64,000 nucleotides of DNA, from NCBI GenBank assembly GCA_911728435.2, contig OU452200.1, positions 22,583,715 to 22,647,714 on the forward strand, in the 5' to 3' direction. Of this stretch, positions 1-11,252 are shown piece after piece. Source of the stretch: Apoderus coryli (taxonomy: Eukaryota; Arthropoda; Insecta; Coleoptera; Attelabidae). A program made the translations under genes and the position numbers. Position 1 is the stretch's first letter. The number at the start of each line of letters is the position of its first letter. The notes below the pieces were generated by a model that worked only from the letters and a program-made list of their open reading frames with translations, was not told where the DNA came from and did not search any database.

Positions 1-150
1 TCTGAATCATCAGTGTCTTTGACGTTAATAGTATTTGCTTCTATTGTGTCAAATATATTATCATCCCTAGAAAATCTGTAAAGTAAAAACTAATTATTAG
101 CACAACCTAGCACACCAAATTTTAGAGCTAGTACACCAATGCCAGATTCA

Positions 151-1316
151 CGCTAGCCCCTCCCGGTCGAATGTCTTTGCCAAAATCCTAGCACGCATAA
201 AGGACACCTAGCACACCAAATTTTAGAGCTAGCACACCAACAGTTTAGATCCGAAATGAGTTTGAATTCCAGATTTCAAAATAATTTTCGTTCTAACCTT
301 TTGATGTGTTAGCTAAAAAAATTTTGGCTACGTTATATTTGTCGATCCAATCTACATTAATAATATATTTTGACGTTTGTGTCACTTTCGGTTATACCGG
401 AAGTTGACATCAAGTTTCTTATTTTAAATGGAACATCCTATATAATATTATTATATTTTTGGATTTCCCATTCTATTAGAAGCAGTTTTTGTTAACACTT
501 CCCTATACCTATCTTCAACTGGTTTTGACATAATAATAAAAACAGGTCTTCGAAAAGTCATATTGCTTTTTAAATGAATAAAATCCTGAAATTTTTAATT
601 TCGCTACAGAAAGATCTATAAATTAATAGATTAATTAATTTTTTGCCAAAAACAGGTCTTCGAAAAGTCATATTGAATTTTAAATGAATAAAATCCTGAA
701 ATTTTTAATTGCTCTTAGGAATACCTTGCTACAAAAAGATCTATAAAGAAGGTGGCACACCAAGGTACAGGGTGGTCACGAATCACTATAGTAGGATCTA
801 AGTCAAAATATACATAGGTGAATTTTCTTAAAAGCAACTCCCTGTATATTATCAAATATTCGCATATGAATTAAAATAAGTTTAATCGAATTCAAAATAA
901 GTTTGTTAATTATGGATCTAAACTGAAGATAGATCGAAAGTTATCAAAACCAGTAACCAGCGATGAAGACAATATTCTGAATGTTTTGGCTTATTTTTTG
1001 GCAAACCCTCCCTCTTCAATTTATAGTGCTACATACCACTTGGGGATATCATATTATGGTGTGCAAAAGACTTTGAATGATCATCATAATATGCATTAAA
1101 AGGCAATCAAATAAAAATTTTAATTTACGATGGGTCGCTAACTATCAACAAATACCTACAAATTTTCAGGGCAGTTTTACAAGAATTTTTCGAAAATTTG
1201 TCATTAGAAGACTACCGTTCATCTTGGTACCAATTGGACGGAGCACCAGCTCAATGTACTAATGAAGTTACGCATGAGCTGATGGATATATTCCAAGACC
1301 GTTTCGGATTTTTTTT
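151..1316 (+). mobile_element. Mariner-like DNA transposon, deletion derivative (copy A)
   Basis: The left end carries a repeat built on CTAGCACACC and AGCTAGC motifs at about 151-310. It recurs inverted at 2,330-2,488. Further in, 365-410 holds a palindrome of the type TTCGGTTATACCGGAA, also mirrored at about 2,230-2,250. The interior (about 950-1,315) encodes plus-strand pieces of an insect IS630/mariner-type transposase with stops and frame breaks, including WYQLDGAPAQ at 1,225-1,254. That is the usual setting of the second catalytic Asp. The copy has no right end of its own: at 1,317 a new left-type terminus begins. A nonautonomous relic. Confidence 0.6.
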
Positions 1317-2488
1317 GCCAAAATGCTAGCACACATGAAGGCCACCTACCACAATCTAGCACACAAAGTTTTACTGCTAGCACACCAAGAGTTTAGAACC
1401 AACATGAGTTTGAATTCGAGATTTCAAAATCAATTTCATTCTAACCATTTGATGGCTAGCTTTTGAGCAGCACAAATATGTTCATTTCTTCTATTAAAGA
1501 TACTTTCTCGAGAAAATTTGGCTTCATCTGCCCAAATAATTTTTTTTTTTAAAATTGGGTTCTTAAATGTGTACCAGAATATTTTCACAAAATTGGTTTC
1601 GACGTTGGTAATCCTCGGGTTTGAAATCCTGAACTTTTGTTGATTTAAAAGGATGCATATTATGAAATCATGCAATTTGCACACCATAATATGATAACCC
1701 CAAATGGTATGATAAAGTGAAAACTGAGCATTTGCCAAAAAATAAGCCAAAGCATTCAGAATATTGTCTTCATCGCTGGTTACTGGTTTTGGTAACTATC
1801 GGTATATCTTCAGTTTAGATCCATAATTAAAAAACTTATTTTAAATTTGATTAAACTTTTTTTTATTCATTTGCGAATCTTTTGATAATATACTTTATTT
1901 TTGCATATTATACTTTATTATTGCATTTACGAAAATTCAATTATGCCTATTTTTACTATTAAATCATACTAGAGTGATTTGTAACCACCCTGCATCTTGG
2001 TGTGCCACCTTCTTTATAGATCTTTCTGTAGCGACATTAAAAATTTCAGGATTTTATTCATTTAAAAGGCAATATGACTTTTCGAAGACCTGTTTTTATT
2101 ATTATGTCAAAACCAGTTGAAGATAGGTATAGGGAAGTGTTAATAAAAACTAATGCAAATCCAATGGGAAATCAAAAAATATAATAATATATAGGATGTG
2201 CCATTTAAAATAAGAAACTTGATATCAACTTCCGGTATAACCGGAAGTGACACAAACGTCAAAATATATTAGAAATTTAGAACGATAAATATAACGTAGC
2301 CAAAAATTTTTCAGCTAGCACATCAAAAGGTTAGAACGAAAATTATTTGAAATCTGGATATCAAACTCATTTTGGCTCTAATCTATTGGTGAGCTAGCTC
2401 TGAAATTTGGTGCGCTAGGTTGTGCTAGGTGTCCTTTATGTGTGCTAGCATTTTGTCAACAAAAATCCAACCGAGGGGGGCTAGCGTG
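1317..2488 (-). mobile_element. Mariner-like DNA transposon, deletion derivative (copy B)
   Basis: A left-type terminus at 1,317-1,460 repeats the CTAGCACACC end of copy A in the same orientation. The far end at 2,150-2,488 is the inverted right terminus. The interior is on the minus strand. The segment 1,640-1,800 mirrors 955-1,110 of copy A, so the two copies overlap in content but face each other. The join from transposase into terminal repeat near 1,462 looks like an internal deletion. Confidence 0.55.
1436..1750 (-). pseudogene. Mariner-like transposase fragment (first catalytic Asp region)
   Basis: The open frame of 104 codons contains IIWADEAKF followed by FNRRNEH. This matches the block around the first catalytic Asp of insect IS630/mariner transposases (a W-x-DE-x-x-F motif, then a RHN-type motif). 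Upstream residues look like the end of the helix-turn-helix region. The frame runs into the terminal repeat and lacks the later catalytic residues, so it is not functional. The family assignment rests on motif resemblance only. Confidence 0.5.
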
Positions 2489-4480
2489 GACCTTTAGCAA
2501 ACCATAATTAAATTTAAGCTTGGCTATTACAGATATTGGGAAGTATTATTATGAGCTTGTCAGCAAGCCATAGCCATACTGAGTTTAGAAGGTTAATCTG
2601 ATTTAGTAAGAACCGAATTTAAACAACAAGAGCTAGCCGCTAGTTTTCCATTTTCTGGTTGAGCAAAGTGCATGCAGTTGCCATTGGAAATCAAAGCTTA
2701 ATCTTATTGTTCATTGTCAGCATCGTCTAATTTGACTTGTCAAATATTTTTTGTCCGTGTTTTATAGACTGGGTTTAATGCATTTAAATAAAAATATTGT
2801 TCCAAATATTTGGAGAAAACCTAACGCGAAAATTTTATATAATAACTTACGGTTCAGGACAACAGTGTGGCTCATTAGTTTCAGACAATTGAGGCTTCCT
2901 CAACGTTATACCAAAGGTTCGCAATTTTCTTTTAATTTTAGTTCTGTCACCAACGTTTGGGCATATTCTGTTGAATGCTGTACATTCTAGAGGATCATAT
3001 GCCACGTGTTTTAAAATGTCGACACTGTCTATTCCATTTTCTAAAAAATAGGATATTGGAACATAATAATTTGCAAGATAAAAACAAGTAAAAATATTTT
3101 TTTGTTGGGATGTGTGTGTGTGGATGTGTTAAAGTGCTCAGATAGACTTTCCAGCTTGTTTTATATTGAAAAGTTTGGCATGACTGGATACAGGTTTTTT
3201 AATAAAACATGATGTATGTGTAATTATACAGGTTTTAACTTAGCCAAATAGTTTTTCATGTAATATTGTTACTGCACACTTTCGCTCACTATGTCAATTT
3301 ATTTAAAATGATTGCTTTCGTTAATGACGTGATTCATTTCCGTAAATCTTGTTATTTTTTACTTATTGGTTATACATTTGAACATGCCTTCGAACGTAAA
3401 ATTACAGCAATAAAATTCCTCGTTTCTTAATTATTGTTTCTTCAAATTAAAATATATACTGGAAACTGCTGTATTTTGTATCCTATCGGGAAGAGGGCAT
3501 GCGCATTGGAACGGCGTACGAAAAAAGGGGAAGTCGGTCACGGAACGTCGTACAGTACAGATCGTGGAAAGTGAAAGTGCATATTAATCGTTTTCCCAAA
3601 TTTCACACTTTTCTCTTGCATTGTGCAACCATTTCTTACCAGTGAACCGGTACCGGTGGAAAGCAGTCTCAACGCCTATCAAGGTAGGAATTATTTCAGC
3701 TTTTTCCAGTACCTAAGTTTGCAAAAATATTTAGTCGAATCACAACAAAAACAAATATTTTCTCAAAAATTTTCGATTTCATCCGACTTATGTACTGGAC
3801 CAATCCGTGCTTATTTCTATACCTAAGGAAAACTGCAAGATTCTAAGCATTTGTTACATCCTTGTAAGATGTCTAGAAGTTCAGTAAAAACATAAGCACA
3901 ATCCTCTAACAATAATTCCAGTACATTGTCTGAACCCGACATCAGTTTCTGTTTTTTTCAATGTCTTTAACACGTCAGTCATTGGAATCATCCTCCACAT
4001 TGGAATACAGAAATGGATTAACAACTTCTAAGAGGGTATACGTAATTTACATATGTTACTACGAGTACGTATAAAATTCCAGAATTGCCCCAGATCTGAT
4101 ACTTTCAGGTGATGAGAAATAAATAGACCTATGATGTATACGGTAAACCAATTTCTGTTTTAACTTCTTATCAGTGCGCTAAATATCCGTATAACAGTAT
4201 CCCTCCACATCCTAAGAGCTCTTGACTTTTCTTTGATACAAATTCATGATCATACCAGGTTGGATAGAAATACTCTTGCGTTTTTTTCTTATCAAAAGCA
4301 GATATAGGTACCCATATCAAATGCACTCTAAATCTTATCTGACCATTTATTTTGAAGTGCTTGGAACTCTGCCCACTTTTCTTGAATTAGGCTGAATTGA
4401 GATAAAAGTTTTAAACATTGTGCGGGCAAAGAATAATGTACACAATAGATAGTCAGCGTATATGGGAAATAAAACAAACA
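2489..4480. other. No recognised gene; AT-rich intergenic DNA
   Basis: No coding frame here shows codon structure or motifs I recognise. A short TG-rich stretch lies near 3,113-3,127. The only contrast is a more GC-rich patch at 3,480-3,690, listed separately. Confidence 0.4.
3480..3683 (+). promoter_or_regulatory. Candidate promoter and noncoding first exon
   Basis: This patch is CpG-richer than its surroundings. It contains GCATGCGCATTGG (an NRF-1-like core) near 3,498, several ACGTCGTAC/CGGCGTACG runs, and a possible splice donor AAG|GTAGGA at about 3,681-3,688. No TATA box is clear and no downstream exon was identified. It could be the start of a host transcript running rightwards, or chance composition. 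Confidence 0.2.
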
Positions 4481-5268
4481 TTGAAACTGTCTCGACACGA
4501 GCTACATCTATTAGAAAAACATGCAACCATGGAAATTGTAGATGGCGTTATATGTATTGTGTTGAAATAAAATAATCATATGGGTAATGTTAGACAAGGA
4601 CGAGTATACTTTCCCCTACGAGGTGGGAGTTTGTTTTTATATTATAGGTATCATATATGTATTACTGTGCAGCAGTGTTTTTTGTCGGGTAATATAAAAT
4701 TATATGGTATACCTATCTACGCAAAGATTAATGTGGATGTACGAAAATAAAAAAAATTACTACAATAGTAGTATAAATATACAAGGCTGGTTCATTAAAT
4801 GTTTTAGACAATAATTTTAAATGACTAAAATAATATTATTTTAGTCATTTAAAATTTCGGATATAAGGATGCATCAAAAAGTTATATTTAAATTAACGAA
4901 ATTTGGCGTTATAGATAGGACTTCCGGTTATTACCTTATTCAGTTTTAAGGATCAAACTCAAACAGCAGATTCAACTTGTCGTTAACATTATGAAAAAAT
5001 AAATCTCAGAGGCGGGTAAATTAAAGGGGCATACAGGCGTGAAATGCTACCCTAACTTTTTTATGCACACTTTTTGCGTGTTTCAATTCGGAGATGTAAA
5101 ATCTAACAAATTATATACGTAATAAATGTATCCTTCTGTGATATTGATAGAAAGTCATCGTTATCGCGTAATATCGATTTTAAGAAATATTAATATTAAA
5201 AAGGCTGTGCTTTTTACAAGTTGCTGAAGTAAATAAGGTTTGAAATTTCCAGCATGACAATAATTATT
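4481..5268 (+). repeat. Dispersed 0.8 kb repeat, left copy of an inverted pair
   Basis: This stretch recurs in reverse complement at about 24,263-25,052 with high identity by eye. Landmarks are TTGAAACTGTCTCGACACGA at the start and TTTCCAGCATGACAATAATT at the end. It contains a 40-base perfect palindrome at 4,815-4,854. The match stops where the foldback element at 5,274 begins. No protein is recognisable. It is probably a nonautonomous DNA element. Confidence 0.7.
4815..4854. repeat. Perfect 40-base palindrome
   Basis: Twenty bases (TTTTAAATGACTAAAATAAT) are followed at once by their exact reverse complement, with no spacer. The inverted partner copy, near 24,680-24,722, keeps the same structure with at least one mismatch. 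Such a sequence can extrude a cruciform and may mark the centre of an older foldback element. Confidence 0.9.
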
Positions 5269-5273
5269 AAAAA

Positions 5274-7906
5274 TAAACTGTTGCCCACGAGGCACGAATA
5301 GCTCTCCATATTTAAGTGTAAAAGTAATAATTTTATGACCTTTTTGTCATTTATCTAAATTTAATAAATTTTTGTTTTGTTTTAGACATCAGCTATTTTT
5401 TTTTAAGTATCGGGTTTTGTGCCTTTTTCTTCTCTTTGAAGGCACTATTTATACGCAGATATTTTATATTTCAGATCTAGGCCAAGTTCTTGAACGCAAA
5501 TTAATTGATTTTTTAGCTCACCATATCATATATGTATATATGGAGACTATTAGTTTCATGAAAAAATTTCACCGGAAATACTTGTTTTTGGTCATTTTAT
5601 ACATAAATAAGTAGTTTTAAAAAAATGTCTGTCTGTCTGTCTGTCTGTATCCACGAAAACGCAAAAACCACTTAACAGATTTTAACCAAATTTGGTACAA
5701 AAATACTATTGGACATGGCAAGGAGCTGATTAGATTTTGGGAAACATTGAGCGTAGGTAAAGGGTTTAAAAGAGGGTTGAAAAATTTAAAAAATTCATAG
5801 TTCTTAAACTTATCCGAAATACTGCATAATTTTTTACGCATTTAATTGAATATAACCTAAAATATTGAACATAAAATATTAGACCACATTGGCGTTCGAA
5901 AATAGTGTAAAATGGGGTAAAAAAATTTAAAAAAAAACGTATTTCTTAAAAATAGCAGAAATATTAACTAGTTATTTATAGTTTTGATAGAATATAACCT
6001 ATAAAATGTGTCATGAATAACTTACTTTCATAGGCGTTCGTAAATAGTGGAAATGGGGTCAAAACATAAAAAATATATATTTCGTAAACTTATTCGAAAT
6101 ATGGAATAATTTTTCATAGTTGTGATACAATATAAGCTAAAAAATATTCCATAAAAGAATTGGTTCACACAGGCGTTCGAAAATAGTTTAAAAAAAGGGT
6201 CAAAAACGAAAAAAAATGTTTCTCAAATATACCAGAAAAATTGGCTAATTACATATAGCTTTGATATAAGATAACCTAAAAAATGCAGCATAAAATTTTT
6301 ATTTACAGAGGCGTTCGTAAATAGTAAAAAAAGGGGTAAAATAAAAAAAAATTAAAATGTAAAAAATTTTATATTTAACTAGTTGAATTGGTGTTAAAAA
6401 TAAAATACACGACAAAAATTAATGTTCCATAGGCGTCCGTGAAAATTCTATAAGAGTCAGAAAAAATTTGTATCCGTGTGATAACTCAAAAACCACTTAA
6501 CGGATAACCTACAACATGCAGCATAACAATTTTGTTTACATAGGCGTTCGTAAATAGTAGAAAAGGGGGCAAAATAAATTTTATAATAAAACTAAAAAAA
6601 ACAATTAATTTGCGTTCAAGAACTTGGCCTAGATCTGAAATATAAAATATCTGCGTATAAATAGTGCCTCCAAAGAGAAGAAAAAGGCACAAAACCCGAT
6701 ACTTAAAAAAAAATAGTTGATGTCTAAAACAAAACAAAAATTTATTAAATTTAGATAAATGACAAAAAGGTCATAAAATTATTACTTTTACACTTAAATA
6801 TGGAGAGCTATTCGTGCCTCGAGGGCAACAGTTTATTTAGTTTTATTATAAAATTTATTTTGCCCCCTTTTCTACTGTTTACGAACGCCTATGTAACCAA
6901 ATTTTTATGCTGCATGTTGCAGGTTATCCGTTAAGTGGTTTTTGAGTTATCACGAATACAAATTTTTTCTGACCCTTTTATAGAATTTTCACGAACGCCT
7001 ATGGTACATTAATTTTTGTCGTGTATTTTTAACACCAATTCATCTAGTTAAATATAAAAATTTTTACATTTTATTTTTTTTTTATTTTACCCTTTTTTCT
7101 ACTATTTACGACGCCTATGTAAATAAAAATTTTATGCTGCATTTTTTAGGTTCTCTTATATCAAAGCTATATATAATTAGCCAATTTTTCTGGCATATTT
7201 GAGAAACATTTTTTTTTCGTTTTTGACACTTTTTTTAAACTATTTTCGAACGCCTGTGTGAACCAATTCTTTTATGGAATATTTTTTAGCTTATATTGTA
7301 TCACAACTATGAAAAATTATTCCATATTTCGAATAAGTTTAGGAAATATATATTTTTTATGTTTTGACCCGTTTTCCACTATTTACGAACGCCTATGAAA
7401 GTAAGATATTCATGACACATTTTATAGGTTATAGTCTATCAAAACTATAAATAACTAGTTAATATTTCTGCTATTTTTAAGAAATACGTTTTTTTTAAAT
7501 CTGTTTTACCCCATTTTACACTATTTTCGAACGCCAATGTGGTCTAATATTTTAGGTTACATTCAATTAATTGCGTAAAAAATTATGCAGTATTTCGGAT
7601 AAGTTTAAGAACTATGAATTTTTTTAATTTTTGAACCCTCTTTTAAACCCTTTGCCTACGCTTAATGTTTCCCAAAATCTAATCAGCTCCTTGCCATGTC
7701 CAATAGTATTTTTGTACCAAATTTGGTTAAAATCTGTTAAGCGGTTTTTGCGTTTTCGTGGATACAGACAGACAGACAGACATTTTTTTAAAACTACTTA
7801 TTTATGTATAAAATGACCACAAACAAGTATTTCCGGTGAAATTAAAAGAATTTTTTTTTTCATGAAACTAATAGTCTCCATATATACATATATGATATGG
7901 AGAGCT
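5274..7906 (+). mobile_element. Foldback-type element F1 (outer copy, split by a nested copy)
   Basis: A plus-oriented unit of about 1.31 kb is present in two pieces, 5,274-5,513 and 6,836-7,906. It starts TAAACTGTTGCCC and ends ATGATATGGAGAGCTA; the block AGCTCTCCATAT occurs inverted at both ends. The interior carries diverged tandem repeats around TTTACGAACGCCTATG and a short CAGA run near 7,765. The same unit recurs at 33,983, 57,061 and 57,177. No transposase is encoded. Short frames with TDRQTD repeats are microsatellite translations, not genes. The superfamily is unknown. Confidence 0.75.
5514..6835 (-). mobile_element. Nested copy of the F1 family, inverted within F1
   Basis: A complete unit of about 1.32 kb in minus orientation runs from TAGCTCACCATATCAT (5,514) to GAGGGCAACAGTTTA (6,835). 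It interrupts the outer F1 copy after its leftmost 240 bases. Comparison with the uninterrupted copy at 57,177 shows the outer unit resumes directly at 6,836. A clean target duplication is hard to define because the site is T-rich. Confidence 0.75.
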
Positions 7907-8339
7907 AAAAATATTCACAAAAAAATAACTACGCAGCCAAAGATTAACTTATTAATCTTTGGTAGTATCAAAGATTAAATTAAATTTAATATTTATATTA
8001 ATTCTCTTCAAAACAAAATCAGTAGGTATGAAAACAATGAAAATCACAATAACAGAGACAGACTAGGTATAGGTACCTAATATAATATAGATAGCAATGA
8101 TAATTTTTTTATTATAGGTATTATAAGATCTACAACAATCTTGTTACATCTTTGCCACATTGTCTACGTGAAATATTTAAAATATATGTAATAAATTCAA
8201 AAAGTACCTAGTCCATTCTTAAGTGGAGTTATAATTTTGACAAAGAATAATGTACATTAATACCTATTTGATTTCGGTATTGGTATAAAAGTCTAATATC
8301 CAGGAAATAAATTTAATATAATAATCATTAATCCATGCC

Positions 8340-8382
8340 ATACAACATGTTTCAAGACTAGACCAGTCCCATAATCAGTGGC
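8340..8382 (-). ncRNA. Degenerate hammerhead ribozyme-like motif
   Basis: Read on the minus strand: CTGATTA, a stem closed by GACT/AGTC, then GAA and ACATGT. The core Gly-8 equivalent of CUGAUGA is changed, so catalysis is unlikely. Kept as evidence of family membership with the motif at 62,060. Confidence 0.35.
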
Positions 8383-8508
8383 GAGCAATAATTAAATCAA
8401 AAGCTTTTAGCTTTTAGATATTTAGATTTTTTTATATACATCAACAAATTATTACAATGGAGTCAGAAGTATGTATCTATCTAAAAGGTTTTCATTTAAT
8501 GATTGTTC

Positions 8509-8551
8509 GCCACTGATCATGGGACTGGTCTAGTCTTGAAACATGTATGAC
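8509..8551 (+). ncRNA. Degenerate hammerhead ribozyme-like motif
   Basis: CTGATCA (8,513-8,519) is followed by a stem, then GAA (8,538-8,540) and ACATGTA (8,541-8,547). One core base differs from CUGAUGA and stem I is weak (GCCA/TGAC), so this copy is probably inactive. Confidence 0.4.
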
Positions 8552-8981
8552 ATGGATTAAATATTATTATATTAAATTTAATTCATAGAGATTAGGCTTT
8601 TATTTCAATACTGTACTTGTAATAAATCACCCTGTGTGTTTCTTTTACCGACGAATCGGCAACAGCACGACACACACCACATTCGCTTGTTTTTTTTTTC
8701 TACCCTCCCTACGTATCCCCTCCAGATTAATACAGAATTTCATCAATCTCTCTCTCTGACAATACAGCATTGCCGGTGCATATCTGTTGCAAATGATGTA
8801 AATAATTGTTATACGTTGCATTTTGTTTCTGATATTAATAAACTACAAAACGGTTTCTGGCTGTGACAATACTGCTCTATGCTGTGCACGCTAGTATACG
8901 CCACGTAGTGGCTGGCATACTTAGAGATGTTCTCATTTTAATGCATTGGGCTGACTATCTATTGTGTAGATTAATCTTTGG

Positions 8982-9479
8982 TGCGGGTGATGTTAAATGT
9001 ACTGTTCCATCTCCAACAAGATGTACGTGGCGACATATGAGTAGGCAATATGCCCGGTAAAACAAAGTTTACAAACGAGGGCCGGACAAGAAGGTACAAC
9101 TCCAAATAAAATCTGAATGAAAGCTATCCTTGCTTAAGTAATAATTTAGTTAATTATACATGAATCATGTATCAAACCTCAACCTGTTTGGGCTAATAAT
9201 GTGTCACTAGATGCCTTCCGAGTCAACTATAAGTTACGGCTTGTTTTTTCGGACCGTAGTTATGGGGATCAAGCTGAATGGCATACAATTTTGAATTCAA
9301 CTATTGCAACGAGAGTTGGACCAACCTGATGAGAAAAATAGAAAATATAAAAAAACTGCCTAAGTTTGGGAAACATGCATAAGAATAAGAAATACCGTAT
9401 CTAGTCAAATAGTACAAGTTAAAAAACAATACTCACAAGACTAAATCAGAGTTGATAACGGCGAGAAAACTGAAATATA
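8982..9479. other. No recognised feature
   Basis: Nothing identifiable. It may include decayed 5' sequence of the LINE that follows, but no frame is readable. Confidence 0.3.
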
Positions 9480-11252
9480 TTAAGGGATTTGGTACATAAG
9501 AAATATAAAATTTCCTTACCGAAAGAATTCAATGGTGCAGGTAGAATGAATGACTACTTTACTAATATTACAAATACCGCCCCCGACATCGAAACAATGA
9601 ATATCTATAATACCAATATTCGCATTGATGCTACCGCATTTAATTTTAGAATGGCTTATATTGAAGACGTACCTACATAACGCTATGTGTTCAATCAGAA
9701 CTATAGCGGTTTGGCTTGATAACATAAGCATTAACATGTTACAACGCTGTTGTCCCTACATATTACCTATAGTACTGCACCAGATCAATTTCTGTATAGA
9801 GACCAATATATTCCCCAAGCAATGGAAAATGTCGTATGTGACTATAAAGATTTAAGACCTATTAACATCTTGCCTATTTTGAGTAAAATATTGAATATCA
9901 TTCTTAACGGTCAAATACAACAATATCTAATTGAATCTGGGTTGCTACCTATCAAACAGTCCGGCTTTCGACCGAACTATAGTTGCTGTACAGAGTTGGC
10001 CAGAGTTCATGCCACTGTCTTAATACTACTAGAGTAGACCGTCTAAATGATGAATAATTGCTGTCTATGATTTTAAAATATCAGGGGTTCAGTGAGTCGG
10101 CAAGGAAGCTGTTAATTAGCTCTCTTTTGGAACGATATCAATGCGTTACTTTGATAATAGGATATCATAACAAATACCACTCGTTCGAGGGTGCTACAGG
10201 GCTCTATTCTTTCTCAAATTGTGGCATCCTCTGCAAAAATTAATTTAGATTTAAATTTTCTCATCAAAGCATCTAAAGATCACGGTATAGAAATAAACCC
10301 CCAAACAATCCCAACTTTTATTGTTTGGAAATAAGCATTTTAGATGCAATTTTTGTGATTTGCTTGATGTAAGAGTGGGCAATACCAAGCTAGAAAGCGT
10401 AAAATCAGCACGTAACCTGGAGTTGATTCTTGACAATGACCTGCGATTTTCGGAGCATGTAAGTAAATGCTGCAAAAAAGTTTATTGTAATCTTAAAATG
10501 ATATATGGCTACAGACGTGTTTTAGATTACTGAAGTATTTCAATATCGCTCTTTTCCCATTTCACAAAAAAAAAAAAAACTAGTACCAACATTTAAACAA
10601 ACAGCTGTCGCACACCAACTACTCGACAAACTTGGGTGCTATTGTGAACGTGCTTATTTGATGGATATGGAGAGCCGGAGGAGATTTCACTCTGCCTGTT
10701 TGTTTCAATCGGTGGTAACACTGAATAATCCTCCTTACTTATACAATAAAATTTGCTTCAGATCTGATGTCCACACACTAAATCTTCGGTTTAAAGGCCT
10801 TTGTCTCCTCCTCCTCACAGGACTGCACTATTTCTCAGATCTTTTTCATTTTATCTATCTATCTATGCTATGTATAATAAACTGCCCCCACGATTAAAGG
10901 ATTTAAGCTGCGCTCGTTTCAGGAGCTCCTATCGATGTCTCCTTTTAGAAAATATGTGAAGTGTTTGTTTTGGATTTTTTTTCTTATTGCTTATTTTAGT
11001 ATTTTGATTCTGAAATACAGGGTCTCACCGATAATAATTATTGCATAATGCGTAATATGGAGGATTTTTTTTTTAATTTATTTATTTTTCTTTAATTCAA
11101 ATAGAAGTTTAATTTAATGCTCGGGTCAGAATATCACATCAGTATTGCTGCTTTCTGACCCTTTTCGTAATCACTTATCTACCTTATCTTTATGTGTTTG
11201 TATTATATGGTATTGTAAATTGATTGCGAATAAAAAGCTTATTATTATTATT
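9480..11252 (+). mobile_element. Jockey/CR1-type LINE, 5'-truncated relic with 3' tail
   Basis: Broken plus-strand reverse transcriptase pieces start near 9,489. LRPINILPILSKILN with QSGFRPNYSC (about 9,853-9,995) are the conserved RT blocks. The frame at 10,321-10,533 holds NLELILDNDLRFSEHVSKCC, the thumb-region block of jockey/CR1-like elements. Stops and frame changes are frequent. The relic ends at 11,215-11,252 with an AATAAA signal followed by a (TTA)n run, the usual tail of such LINEs. Confidence 0.75.

Larger units (their letters stand above)
8277..8611. repeat. Hairpin with two inverted hammerhead-like motifs
   Basis: Left arm 8,277 to about 8,428 and right arm about 8,462-8,611 are imperfect reverse complements (AAGTCTAATATCC against ATAGAGATTAGGC). 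Each arm carries TGTTTCAAGACTAGACCAGT or its complement. The layout parallels the cleaner hairpin at 61,791-62,160. Confidence 0.6.
8055..8981 (+). repeat. Dispersed repeat, left copy of a second inverted pair
   Basis: This segment recurs inverted at 22,235-22,883. Shared landmarks are AGATTAATCTTTGG at the inner edge, GTGTGTTTCTTTTACCGACG, and GAGACAGACTA at the outer edge. The left copy has about 285 extra bases (8,178-8,462), which contain the second arm of a hairpin with hammerhead-like motifs. Small frames inside are shared by both copies but show no domain I know. Confidence 0.65.

Noticed and set aside
8636..8866. 76-codon frame shared with 22,350-22,559
   Set aside because: Shared only because the DNA is an inverted repeat; differences between copies do not look codon-biased.
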